Assembly: GCF_018691265.1 (NCBI RefSeq)
Contig: NW_024881283.1
Location: 4,995,731-5,059,730 of the forward strand
Direction of reading: 5' to 3'
Length of the DNA stretch: 64,000 nucleotides
Source: Tyto alba
Lineage: Eukaryota > Chordata > Aves > Strigiformes > Tytonidae
Numbering within the stretch: position 1 is the stretch's first letter; each line of letters begins with the position of its first letter. Shown here piece after piece: positions 1-11,890 of the stretch. The translations under genes were made by a program, and so were the position numbers. Below the pieces are notes generated by a model. That model was given only the letters and a program-made list of their open reading frames with translations. It ran no database searches and was not told the origin of the DNA.

Positions 1-150
1 CCAGCTGCTCTGCTCCGGGTCTTTCTTATGCAGAGTATCAGCAAAAGTTGCTGTCTGAGCGTAGAGGAAGGGCACATAAAACATTTATAGACCTTGAAAA
101 TCATCAAGGAAATGTCTGTCTCAGTTAAAATAGCAAGAGCAATTAGAGGG

Positions 151-216
151 GGAAAAAAAAAAAAAAACAAACAAAACAGAAAAACAAAACAACAAAACAA
201 ACCACCCCAACAACAC
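151..216 (+). repeat. A-rich (AAAAC)n tract
   Basis: An A15 run followed by AAAC and AAAAC units and ending in CCACCCCAACAACACAG. Simple repeat only. Confidence 0.92.
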
Positions 217-1331
217 AGTTTGTGTGCTATTCCAGCTCTTTTCCAAGTGCTTCCCACCCTCAGCCAGGGTTGCAGGCTCCCTGCCTCCTGCTCTCCCACC
301 TCGGTGGCTCTGGAGGATGGGACAAAGTCTCATCCCCCCCTCTTATAACCAGGAGTACCAAACCAGTCTGAAACCCCAGTCTCGTAGCTCTCCCAGGCAC
401 TTTACAAACTCAGTCTTGACTTCAAATGAAAGGGCACCAAGAGGTTAATTGGGATCCTTCTTTTTGGTTCTTGCAACGGTGCTGGAGCAGGGTCAGTGCC
501 TCCTGCGTGTCTCTGGACACTGTTAATTAGGGAAGCCACAAGCTTGAACTTCCCCAGTGCTTTGGCCAGTTGCAGTGGGATTTATCGTGTGTGAATGGGT
601 CCTTCCCCTTCCTGGGCTGCAGTGGGAGTGAGGATGGGGAAGGAGATAAAGGAAAACAGACACTTTCAGAGCACCAGGCCAAATCCTGCGGGTGAGGGGA
701 ATTTTGATGTTACTTTTTTGACCCGGTCTCCTTTGGGGAGAAAAAAAAAAATCCCCAGTCCTCCAGAAGGCAGCAGGGCTCAAGGGTCATGCTTATTTGC
801 TCAAGCCTTGCACTTCCCTGAATAAACCCAGTGGTTTAGTGGGTTTTCATTATTTTTTTTCTTTCCCTCTACAAAAGTTTTAACCTGTCTGAGGAGCACA
901 GCTGCTTCTTTGGGGCAAGAGATTCAGGGTCCGCTGTGGTTGTGGTCTGGGACCAGGCACGGGTGGGAGCTGTCTCTGCTGCTGCGCCTGGTGTTGTGGC
1001 ATTTTGTGTTACCAAAGGTTTCGGGGAGCAGGGCTTGTCTTGGCAAAGAGCTCCGGGGGTTTGCACACCCCGGCATGGTGGCTCTGGGACCGAGTGCCTG
1101 GCATGGCATGGCTTGAACTTTGCTTGTATGAGAAAGAGGAAAAAAAATCCCAGGAGGGGAAATCCTGGGAGGAAGAGCAGGTCTGGGTTGAAAGGGCCAA
1201 GGAGGGAGTTGGGCGGGCGCTGCCCGGGGGTGGCAGCGGGTCCTGCCCGGGGCAGGAGGGAGGGGACCTGGAGAGCCACATTTTCCTGGAGCTGATGGTC
1301 CTGCTGAAGTGTAGGAAAGTATTTCCTGGAG

Positions 1332-1377
1332 GAAAAAAAACCCAACCAACCAAACAAAAGAAAACAAAACAAAAATC
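1332..1377 (+). repeat. A-rich (AACC/AAAAC)n tract
   Basis: A8 then AACC and AAAC units to CAAAAATCCCC. Simple repeat with the same composition as the other A/C tracts in this intron. Confidence 0.9.
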
Positions 1378-2940
1378 CCCTGTTATGAAGATAAACTGGC
1401 CTGTTTTGACTTGAAAATGAAGGGTTGGTTGGTGTTCCAGGCTAATAAATGTCTTGCCTTTTGTATGTTTGCTTTTGCAATGACATGCCTTTCCAATGCA
1501 ATCACACCAGTAGTGAAACCCACACGAAAATCTTCCCATTTTGTGCAATCAAAGTTTTGGGTCCATTTCCTTCACTCACTGGGCAGTCCGAGCTTCTCTG
1601 GGGTCCCATTTTGAAGCTTTGCTGGTCGATTTAAGAGCCGGAAATACTTTTCCAAGCACAAGGTGAATCCCTCAACTCACGGAGCTGAGGCTGTGAGGAA
1701 AACACGGTGTGTGGTGGGAGACGGTTACTGCGTGGAGAGGTTCTGCCTTGCTCCCCACAGAGGCCAGACAGATCTGCCCAGGGGAGGAAGCTGAGTGTGG
1801 GGTGAAACAAATCCAGTGGCTGCTTCTGCTGGCAGCTGCCAGGGAGCCACGAGCATCCTGGTGCCCTGGGAGCATGCTTCCTTGGGATGGAGTTCTCCCT
1901 GCTTTAATTTTCCTCCTGCTCTGATGGCTTTTGGCTTGTGGGTGAGAAGAGTTGCAGGGCTCGAGATGGTGAGGCTGGGTGCTGGGTGTAGTCGGATGGT
2001 ATTTGTCTGGGGATGCTGGTACCCATCCCCATAGCAGGGATGCTGGTACATTTGACTGTGCTGATGAGCCACCCTCAGAAGGAATAGGTTTCTCTTCTTT
2101 CTTCCCCTCTCAACCCTCCCTGGACAGAAAGCACATTTCTCTCTTCCCTTTTGTCTCTTCCTTTCCTGCTTTCATGCATTGACCACTAAAGCAAACTACC
2201 CTGGATAGAAAAAAGAGGCCTCCGACGCACTGAAACACCCTCGTCTTGCGCTGGTTGGTTGTTGCTCACCTGCTTCCAAGGACTATATCTGAGAGCTTGT
2301 TGAGGTGGTTTTTCTTCAACAGCAGGAACTGGAAACCCTGAATCGCTTTGAACAAGTAACACAAAATGTGTCAGGAAGAGGTATTTCCACCAGAAGGCTA
2401 AAGCTGCTTTGAATATTTGCTATTGTAGAAAGACTGAGCAGAAACCTCCCTCCTGCATGGATGCTTGCTGAGAGCTGCCCAGGCTGAGGGAAACAACAGG
2501 GTGTGAAATAAATATCGGCATTTCTCTCCTCAGGGACTTCCCGGTGTCATCCCCAATTCATACCTGCAGGTGAGCACAGCTGAAATGCCTGTGAGTGGGA
2601 AGATGCTCAGAAATGGTGGATTATGTTGTGTTGCTTGGTTGTTTTTTTTTTCTCAATCGAAATAGCCATGTTCGTATGTTTGTGTTCTCAAGGGAAGGAG
2701 CGTCCCAGAGGCACCAGTAAAAGCTTATCGCTTTATGTTCAGTGCTGCAAAAAGGCTTATAAAATTAAGAATAATATGTAAAGGGTGCGTGGGGGTCTTT
2801 ATACCACGTGCCCCATCTTGCAAGAGTCTTATGCTGGTGGACTCTGGAACGGCAGCGAGGACCAGGAGACGGAGACGTGCAGGAGCTGAGCCCCCATAGC
2901 TCGTGACACGGGTGGGAACTGGGTCCTCAGCTTGCTCAGA

Positions 2941-3335
2941 GCTGCGGAGCAAGTCGCAGCAAGTGTGTGATTAAACCCGACGGATGCTCTGAGCCCACCG
3001 GTCCCTCCCTGTAGGTATCGCCGCCAGCAGCGCTTTGGAGGTGCGAGCAGCCGTCGCATCCCCCGTGGAGCTGCCGCCGTTCCGGGTGTGAAAACCTGGC
3101 GATGTGTCGAAAGCGGAACTCCCAAACTATTTCTGCTCTTCGGGGGGGGGGGGTGGGATGCTCTGAGGGGGGCCGAGGAGCCTGCTGCAGCCCCCGAACA
3201 TGCCCACGTCCTGCCGGGGTGGCAGGAAAGTAGGTCGTGGCCGTGCTGGCGTGGCCGGCTCCGTCCTACATATGTAAATCGGCTCTATTTCTGGCCGCTC
3301 GCATGACTGCGGGCTCAGGCGGCTCTGAGCAATAC
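2941..3335. promoter_or_regulatory. CpG-rich patch within SDC3 intron 1
   Basis: About 33 CpG dinucleotides were counted in ~390 bases, including ATCGCCGCC and GCCGCCGTTCCG, plus a G13 run at 3141-3153. It is richer than the rest of the intron and could be an internal promoter or enhancer. No signal-peptide-coding exon 1 is visible here. Confidence 0.35.
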
Positions 3336-3419
3336 CTCGCCCTCCCTGGGCTCGTCCCAGCAGGGCCAGAGCCCCGCGGGTGCCCCCCATCCTGTTTCTG
3401 CCTCTGGGGTGAACAGCGG

Positions 3420-3482
3420 ATGGATGAAGCTGGGTTGGGATGAAGCTGGGTTGGGATGAAGCTTTGGGATGAAGCTTTGGGT
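3420..3482 (+). repeat. Short tandem repeat, GATGAAGCT units
   Basis: Two copies of GATGAAGCTGGGTTGG are followed by two copies of the shortened GATGAAGCTTTGG. The unit shortened by 3 bases part-way through the array. An extra GGAT precedes the first copy. Confidence 0.93.
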
Positions 3483-3903
3483 TTGCCTCCTGGTCCAGCC
3501 GGGCAGGAAAAGTGAGGTGAAAGCTCTCCCGCTGCTCCCGGGATGGGTGCTGAGCTCCCTGCCTCCGTCCCTGCCTGCGCCAGCCACTTCTGGCAGCAGT
3601 GGCTGGCGGATCCCACCCCAGCGCTCTGCTTCCTAATATTCCGGGGTTTTTTAATTCCTCTGAGTGATAGGGCAGAAAAATTCCTTTCAAGCTGCATTTA
3701 CAAAGCGTGAAGCTTGTCTGGGTGGACTCAGGGCGTTGCTTTTCTCTCTCTGTCCCCAGCAAGGGGCTGGGTCTCCCTCCACCAGTTCCCCTTTAGCCCA
3801 GCGCGGGATTACTCCGGCTGATCTCCTTCAGGCTGGAGTCCCTCTGAAAATTGCGGCATGTTTGCATTTGGCAAGCGCAGCATCTTAATCAACATCCATT
3901 ACA

Positions 3904-3917
3904 ATTTCCATGACAAC
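3904..3917 (+). promoter_or_regulatory. X-box-like site ATTTCCATGACAAC (intron 1)
   Basis: One half-site is consensus (GACAAC) and the other departs at its first base. Lies ~100 bases before an AT-rich homeodomain-motif island. Confidence 0.3.
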
Positions 3918-4009
3918 TCGGGGAAGGTGGGCAGAAACTCCTTCCCGTTGAATACACCCAAGCTTGAAAATATCCCATCCTACCGCTCTGGCTAGTGGGC
4001 AGCAAAGCA

Positions 4010-4200
4010 CCACCCTTGATTAATTATTCCTAATTAGATGCTATAAGGAAAAGGGCTGCCTGGAAAAAGGGCTCCTTCATTTATTCACCAGTCGTTTGGG
4101 GGACCTGCTGTTGGGGAGGGGGAGTTGGTATTAATTGCCAGCTGCATGCAAGAGGCTCTAATATATTCCTGATTAATCATTATTAGGAGGTTCATTAGCT
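4010..4200. promoter_or_regulatory. AT-rich island with homeodomain-type motifs
   Basis: In a GC-rich intron this 190-base stretch packs TTGATTAATTATTCCTAATT, TATTAATTGCC, CTGATTAATCATTATTAGG and TTCATTAGC, i.e. at least six TAAT/ATTA cores including TAATTA. This is the composition of many conserved vertebrate enhancers. Conservation is not testable from one sequence. Confidence 0.3.
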
Positions 4201-4894
4201 GTGGCTCAGCATGAGAACAGAGTGGGAGGGGCAACAGGGCTCCCATAACTGAACTGTAACAGTTTTTGGAGCAGATGGGTGATGGTTATCACGGCGTCAG
4301 GACAGCGATAGCTTTTCTCCTTTCCATGCCAGTTAACTGTGGAATGAATGAAGCATCCCCACAACCCCCCTGGTTTTTAATGCGTTTATTGCCATTTTCA
4401 TGGTTGCTGTGCAACCTGGACCTGGATACTTCCTGCATCCCTAAAAAATGATGCTGAGAGCCCTCCCGTGGTTGGGGGAAATGCCTTCGGGTGGGCTCCC
4501 TGCATCCGAGGAGGGGGCAGCTTGTGGGGGGAGCCGGTGGGGATTTCCTGAGCGTTACAGACTGGTGCATTGGGAACAGCTTCTGAAAGCGGGTTCCTAT
4601 GTGCCAGCATTTGGTGGGGTTTGCACAAAACAGCCAAAATGCTGTTAAAACATAGGGGACCACCCAGCCCTGTGGGCCTGCCCTTGCTGTGGGGGCAGGA
4701 TGCTGCCCCGCTGCCTGCTCCAGCACCTCTTCTCCACATTGCTGACCCTGCGTTCTTGGAAACTGTGGAGAAAATCCCCCTTAATGGTGACAATTTCTTT
4801 GCTCTTGGGGCTCGTGACTGGGGAAGGTCTCGGGTCCCACCAAGCATCTCTGCCACAGCATGTGGAGGACTGGCTGTGACCACCACTCCTTGGT

Positions 4895-4920
4895 TAGTGG
4901 ATGGGGAAACTGAGGCAGCG
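4895..4920 (-). repeat. MIR-like SINE core fragment
   Basis: ATGGGGAAACTGAGGCAGCG is the complement of the MIR TGCCTCAGTTTCCCCAT core. Very short, so the assignment is weak. Confidence 0.3.
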
Positions 4921-6892
4921 GCTGGGAGGGAGAGGGGCCGGCAGCCGAGGGGTGGTTGGGAGAAGGGAAGTGGTTTGTAGGGCTGGAGGATCTTCCCTCT
5001 AAGAGCAAAAGGGCTGAGATCTGCCCCCCCCTAGCCCTCCTTTCCTTGCCCCAGCCCATCCCTCAGAGTCTCAGTGTTCCCCTCACCACCTTAATCACCA
5101 CAATTAAGCCAATCCCAGTAAATGAAGTGTCATTTAAAAAAACAAAATAAAATAGGAAGTATCCCACAATTGCTTTTTGTGGTCATTAAGAGGCTTTTTA
5201 CTCCCACGGCTGCCTCTCCTGCGGTTTCGGTTGAGCATCCCCTGGCATGGTGACAGCTCACCGAAGCCATCCCATGCTCCCTGGGGGGCTCTTCTGGGGG
5301 GGTCCAGGTTTCTCCTTAGTCTCTTTAGGTGGGGAAAGAATAGTTATGTTGCATTTAACTTGTGCCAATATCACCCACAGTGGGGCAGCTCACTTCACGG
5401 AGGTATTCCCCGTGGAGGGAGGTGACACAGTGGTGGCCTTGGACCAGGGGAATTTCTGCCTCCTGAGTCACCCTGGGTGCTCCAGCCGGGAAGGGCATCA
5501 TGTGCCTGAAAGCAGAAGAGGTTTTCAGTCTGACTTGTGGTCCTGCCAGTCCTGGGGAGGGCTGAGCCCTTGCCGCTCCCCTCGGAAACCTCACGGAAGA
5601 GAGATTTGAGGTGTGGTGTGGCCAGTTCCTATGTCCCACCTGTGTCATTGGGCTATTTCCCTTGGCACGCAGGCATTTCCAGCTGAAACCTTTTTTTCCA
5701 CAAACAGCCATGAGATCATTTTCTTCTTCCCACAACACAATTAAACATTGTCCTCCCTATTCCACTGAAAATTAAGTAGGGGATATGAGCTGAAATACTG
5801 CAATCGATGACCTGATGGCTGCTGGTTCCTCTTCCTAGCATCAAACGAGCTGGGATGTGGCTCCCCAGGCATCCCAAAGCCTTTCCCCAGCTGCTGGGAA
5901 GGGTTTTGCCCTGGTACAGGAGGGGACTTGCCAGGTTGTAGGGACCAAATCTACGCTGCCGGTTCCCGCCTGTACCTCGGCACTAGGACCAGCCCAGCCT
6001 GGTGCGCGGGTGGGAGGGTTGGGGCTGCGCTTGGCTGGCTTTTAAAAAGGGTAATTGCTCTTTTCCTTGCATTTTCATTGTTTAGCAAAGGGCTGTTATC
6101 TAAGCAGGCAGGGAACAGCAGTCTGGCAGCGCTGGTTCTTGGCTGCAGAGAGGGTTTCAATGTGCCCGATTGATCTGAAGCTTCAGGTCAGAGGTTTGCA
6201 GGACAAAAAAAAATAACATCCTTGTTTTTTTGCGGGGCTACAGAGAGCCAGCCCGAAGTGGGAGCCAGAGCTGGCCTGTATTGCTTGGGAAGGGTGAGGA
6301 AGAGGAAGGTGTGAAGAGGCTCCTGGGAGCCCTGTACACACAAATGCTGCTCGCAGGGTGCCCATCTGGGTACACACAGAGGGTTCTGAAGGATCCTGGT
6401 ATTGCGGTGTGAAGCCCGTGAGCAGCATCCCCATGTGATGCTGACGGGAGCGGAGACTCCCTCTGCTCCAACCGACGAGTGTTTGTGTGCTGTCGGGGAT
6501 TCGGCGTTAGGAAGAGCATCTCACTCTTCCCCTCACCCACCTGCCTCTGCACAGCACCCGCTGCTCAGCCCACGCAGCGTGTAACACCCTTCTCCTCCTC
6601 TGTGCATTGCCAGCGACGGTGGGGTGCATGCCCTAGGACACAAAGACACCCCAAACCCCCATTATTCCCGGCTGGGAAGCCCGTGGCAGCATCATTCACA
6701 GAGCCAGTGCGGATGGGGATGTGCCACCAGCCCATCTTTGGAGCCCGTCTGCTTGGCGTCCCGGTGCTGGCCGTGCTTTGCCAAGTCCCTGTGAGTCACC
6801 CGCGGCTCGTCCCTTGCGCAGGGTATTTTTACATTCATCGCTTCAGGCTCCCATGTTGCACATCCCCCTCTTCAGCTTTCCTTTTTTTCCCC

Positions 6893-7060
6893 CCCTTAAT
6901 TAATGGAAACTATCCAGGTGTGTAATAATAGTGCCGGGTGACCTGTATTTTGCACGCTCTGCATTGTAATTAGGAGCCGGAGCACAGAGACCGCGCTCCC
7001 CAGCACAGCAAACCTTTCCTGGCCATAATTAGGGAGAGAAAACCAGGGGATTTTTTTTTA
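6893..7060. promoter_or_regulatory. AT-rich island with TAATTA motifs
   Basis: CTTAATTAATGG, GTGTAATAATAG, TTGTAATTAGG and ATAATTAGG fall within 150 bases. Similar in make-up to the island at 4.0-4.2 kb. Confidence 0.25.
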
Positions 7061-10027
7061 ATCCATGCTGGAAATGCGGCAGGAGGGGACCAAACCTGGA
7101 TCTGATCCCGCTGTCTCCCACCCATTTTCAGCTCGCGTCTCCACTGTGCCGTCCCAAGGTGCAGATCTGGTGGGATATACCTTGGTTGGTAGGTTTGAAG
7201 CCTGGAAAGGACTGGAGAATCAAGTCAGAGGGTTTTATACAGCTCCTTCTGGCTCAGAGGATGCTTTTCCTTCAAAGGACATGGAGTGCATGGCCAGAGC
7301 CTGCCGTGGCCTCGGCTCCCTGTGTGTATGGAGAAGCCTCATGCCAGCAATACGCAACCAGGGCTGAAGATGCACCCGGAGCACCAATGTGGGGGTGTTA
7401 AACACATTTTTTCTGGGGACCTTTCCTTAGCTTTCTTGTTGCATCATTTCACAGAGAGGGGATTAACCCCCTGAAAGTAATGCAGAGCTGTCAGCAGCCC
7501 CCAGTCCGGGGCCTGTCCCCCTCCAAAGTGCCTAGATTTTGGTACTGTCCCTTGCTTTGAGACCTTCCTACCCCCCCTGCGGCTCTTCCGCTCCGCAGGC
7601 TGCCTGCCTAGAGGTCCCAGACCCCTCCTCACCCGCGCCGGGCAGGATTAGGCTCCCTTGAGCCATCTGGTCCCTGCAGGAGCAGACCCTGGCTCAGCTC
7701 TCTACAAGCCCTGGGCCGATCCCCGCAGCCCCATGCCCACGCTGGGGACAGCTTTCCACAGCATCCATCCCGGGGATGCCCCGGTGAGAATTGCCCTCAG
7801 CACCTCCCTGTGTCTCCCCTTTGGCTGCGGAGGGAACGGCTGTGCCTGGCTTGGGGGAAACTTCTTGTTTTGAGATGGCTGGGGGGTGGCAGGGATGGAT
7901 GCCACCTTTGGGGGCTGAGTTTGGAGCCAGGCACGTACGTGCTCATGGAAACAGAGAGGGAAAGCACCCTGTGGGCCTCTCCTTGTGTTTAGGGAAGGCT
8001 TGGATCAGACCCACCTGCCGTGGTTGGGAATAAGATGGAGAATAAGGGGACCTTTCTCCCCATGCTCAACGGGGAGACCCAGGGAGGATGCTTTTGGCTG
8101 GGGACTGCTCTCGGATGGCACCCTGGCTCCTGCTTTGCTCCGGCTTGCTGCCACCACCACGTTTAAGCAGTGGCTAAAATTCCTGCTGCGAAGTGCAAAG
8201 CACTGCCCATTTCACTGGTGGGCTGGTGAGCTGATGGCACACCGGGGGTTCACCGTGGGCAGCCCCAGCACCGACGGCAGCACCAGCACCCGGCTTGAGG
8301 AAGATAAAGGTGCAGGGACAGGAGGGATGAAGGGAGGTGGTGGGTTTGGAGCGGGGGAATGAGCCATTAAGGGTCTTGCAAATAGAGGTTGGGGCCTCCT
8401 GGATGACACTGGGCAGGTCACCTTGTGGGGCTGGATGGCAGCCTTCGCCCACTCAGGACATGCCTAGCTCAAGGCTGGGCTGGGGTCAGATGATGATGGA
8501 TGCCAGTGCTGAAGAGCATCTTTTTGGGGGGGTGGGGGGATCCGTCCTGTGCATGTAAGAGGGGGCCATGACATTTTTGACCTCTCTGGGTAAAGCCTAG
8601 CATTGACATCCTTGCCCCACCTCACTGCTGGCAGCCAGGGTCTTTTCCTGGAGAGTTTTAGAGCAATTGTCCCCACCAAACTGGGATGTTGTATGAACAG
8701 GGAGCATCAACTAAAATCGGGTGTGAGAGCAGTGGGGATGCTTGCTGCCTTCTGCAGCTAAGAAATCCACCACCTCCCATTGTACCTTCCTACTCCCATG
8801 CTCTGCTTTGGTATTCTCTGGCAGGGACCCCCAAAATCATGTGGCTAGGGTGCGGGGGGACAAGTGAGGCCAAGCACTGAGCAGCCATTGAGGAGGGAGC
8901 CAGATGCCACGGGTCATCCTGCCCAAGGCAGGCAGGAGCAGGCAAACACTACGGTGGGCATGGAGGATTAGTGAGACACATCCTACAGCTGGAAAAATCC
9001 GGGCCGTGCAATGGGAACCCCATGTTGGTCAGGATATGCCGGGGTAGAGGGGCTGTGGGGATGCTGAGCAAACCCATTGCTAGAGGTGCTAAAGGCTGGG
9101 TTAGCTCAGCGCATCGAGAACCAGCGCTGCGGAGCCAACCCTGACCTGGGGCAGGAGAGATGCAGCCTGGTTGTGGGATCCCCCCCAGCCCTATTGCTCC
9201 AATTAGCACGGCCAGTGCTGATTTCCAAGAAACATCCCTCAGGAGTGGGTCACCCACGCTATTCCTGCTCCCATCCCTGCAGCAGACTGGCATCGTGCTG
9301 CTCTGCTGCCATGAGCCCAGCTGGGCAAGCACAGCCTGAACCCCTGCGAAGGGCAGAAATCAGGATTTCTATGCAACGTGTGCGGGAAGTGTCCTCTGGA
9401 GCATCCTGCAGCAGCTGCTGTGTTCAGCCAAGATGCAGGCTCAGCTTGGTCCTGGTGGGATTTTGGGGCCAGGAAGAGCAGAGCTGTCACCGCTTCAGTG
9501 GCATTCCCACTCCCAGATCCTGTTGTAACCCCAAATCCACATTTTGAATGCAGCCTGGAGTACGTACACTGCTTTTTTTCAGATAGTTGGGGGTGAGTGT
9601 AGAGGACACCCTCTACTCCACACTAGCAATGTGCAAATTTATAACCTGGTTTTTATTCTGGCTGATGGAAGCGTGCCTTCTCTATCCCTGGGTTTGATGC
9701 ACCCTTCTGAAACCTTGTCCCTGGGGATGCCACACGTAGCACTGAGTCCCAGAGGTTAATGATACAAGGCGCTAAAAATAGGGCTTTTTATCTACAGACA
9801 TGCGTTCTTGTGCATTTGGGGAAGCAGGCAGGAGGAAGGGCAGAAGCGGTGCCGGGATGAGCATGAGCTCTGGGCTGCTGGGTGCAGTGTGGGGGTTGGG
9901 GTGCTCTTTGGGGTGCTCGGAGGTGCTGATGTTTCTGGCTGTAGGGAAGAGCAAGGGAGATTCCCGCTTGTTTCCGAGGTTGTTCGTGGTAAAGTTGATG
10001 AAGAGGTGACTTACAGCTATGCCGGGA

Positions 10028-10066
10028 ATTTGCTCCATGACTCAGTTTCCCCATGGGTGAAAAGGG
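10028..10066 (+). repeat. MIR-like SINE core fragment
   Basis: TGACTCAGTTTCCCCATGGG followed by TGAAAAGGGG matches the MIR 'CTCAGTTTCCYCATCTGTAAAATGGG' segment. Only this short part is recognisable. Confidence 0.4.
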
Positions 10067-11178
10067 GGGTGGAGGTGCCTTGCTGAGCTGCTCGGGGACT
10101 GGCAGAGGGTTACAGATTCCTGGGGAAAAAGTGCCCTTTCCGTCAGACGAGGATTGCTCACCCATCGCAGTGTTGCAATGGGTGTCGCTCACTTCTGCCA
10201 CCGCGTGCACACCTCCCTGGTGTAATTTTAGCATTTGAGTCTCCCCAGGTAAATCCTCCATTTTATTACACCATAAAAATCCAGCAGATGCAAAGGCACG
10301 AGGTTTTATGTTGCCCTCCCCCCATGGCACAGGCAATCTGCTGGGATCTGAGCAGGTAATCCCCTCTGCTATTGCATCCTTAATCCTCGCCCTGTCCCTC
10401 GCTGAACTGGCCGCGGGGCAGAGGGAGTGAGCACAGGGCGAGCCTGGGTTTGCTTCGAGGTGAGCAATTGCCAGGGATGGGTAAGAGTGCTGCCCAGCTG
10501 GGGCCAAAATCTGCTGGGGGCGGGGGGGGGTGAGGAGTTGTGCAAGCCCGGCTGCTGGGTCGTGTTGCGGTGGGTTTGCAGCAACGTGCGCGTCCCGCCG
10601 CTCTCCCCGTGCAAGGGAAGGCTGGAAGGGGCACCAGCCGCTGGTGTGCCCCGCAGGAAGGAGGTATCTCAGATCTGGAGGACCTGGGAGCCTGACTTCC
10701 AGGAGCATCACCATTTCAGCCTGGAATTTGGGGACTGGGCGCCCAGGGAGAGCCAGGCTGTAAGACTGTGGTCCCCTGTCCGTCACCCGCACCACACCCC
10801 GGTGTTTCAGTCCCCCATCCCCAGTCGGAGCTCCCAGATGTGCTTCCCCAGCACAGACCTGCTTCCCCCAGTCCCCTGCTCTCCCCACCCACAGCAAAAT
10901 GGCCAAGGGGACCTGGACACAGCCAGGAGCTGCCTTTCTCCAAGGCTGGGCCCTGGCCTCGCTTTCCCAGCTTGCTTGCACCCAAGCCTCGCAGCTTCCT
11001 TTGCATGCAAACCACCTCCCGTGGCTTTTCCAGTATCATTTCTGGTGCTGGGTGGGTGCCCAGGATTTGTGCTGAGCCCTATGCAGGGCTGGGAACGTGG
11101 TGGGAAGATCACCACCAGTTGTGAAAATAATTAGGGAGAAGGAGGCATATTTTTGAACATAAATTCTTGCTTTTTAAA

Positions 11179-11231
11179 TGTTTTTTTTTTTTAGTAGGGT
11201 TTTGGATTTTTTTTTTTTTTTTTTTTTTTTT
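11179..11231 (+). repeat. T-rich tract (T12 and T25 runs)
   Basis: Two long T-runs separated by AGTAGGGTTTTGGA. On the other strand this would be a long A-tract. No retroelement body was recognised beside it. Confidence 0.93.
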
Positions 11232-11854
11232 GCGGACTAAGCTGCAGCTGGGCGAGTTGTAACCTTGTTACTCCTCTGCTGAACTATAGCAGTCGGGGAC
11301 CTCGCTGCTCACTCCAGCCAGCAGAGAAATCAATGGTAGTGGTAGTTGTACGAGTGAAAGCGTGACAGTCAAAGGATGTGAGTGTGAGGAGGCTGGCAGG
11401 GAGAGGCCATATCTTTTATTAGAGCAACCGATACGGTTGGGGAAAAAAAGCTTCAAAGCAGATAAGCTTTTGGGATCACAAGTCCTTATTCAGGTCCTAA
11501 ATAGAAACAGCTAAGTCAGATCACTGGGTTTATTTTAATCAATTTTAGATCTGAAAAAGAAAAAAGACTGGTGAGCTGAAAATCTTTTTTTTTCCCCCCT
11601 GGTGTTTTTATTTTATTTTTTTTTTTTCTTCCCTCTTTCTATTTTGTTTTCTGGGGAGCCCCGTTGCTGCAGTGGGGCTGGATAGTGCTGCGAGTGCATT
11701 GGGGGAGATGCTGGATCAGGTCATGGCCCTGATACCACCAGGCACACCAATTGTTGGCTTTCCACATCCCCCAAGGAGAGGTTGTGTGAAACAGAGGCCA
11801 AGACTCCTGGATCTTCTCCCAGACTATTCCAGGCTTTCGGGGAGATGCTGCCCA

Positions 11855-11890
11855 GATGCTTTGTGACTCAGTTTCCCCACCTGAATGGCA
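11855..11890 (+). repeat. MIR-like SINE core fragment
   Basis: TTTGTGACTCAGTTTCCCCA followed by CCTGAATGGC matches the same MIR segment on the + strand. Flanks are not recognisable. Confidence 0.4.

Noticed and set aside
9788..10981. 397-codon open frame on the - strand, with a 235-codon frame opposite on the + strand
   Set aside because: Composition is Pro/Ser/Ala/Gly/His-rich without any domain, both strands are open in the same GC-rich patch, and no family was recognised. Most likely a chance result of few stop codons in GC-rich intron DNA.
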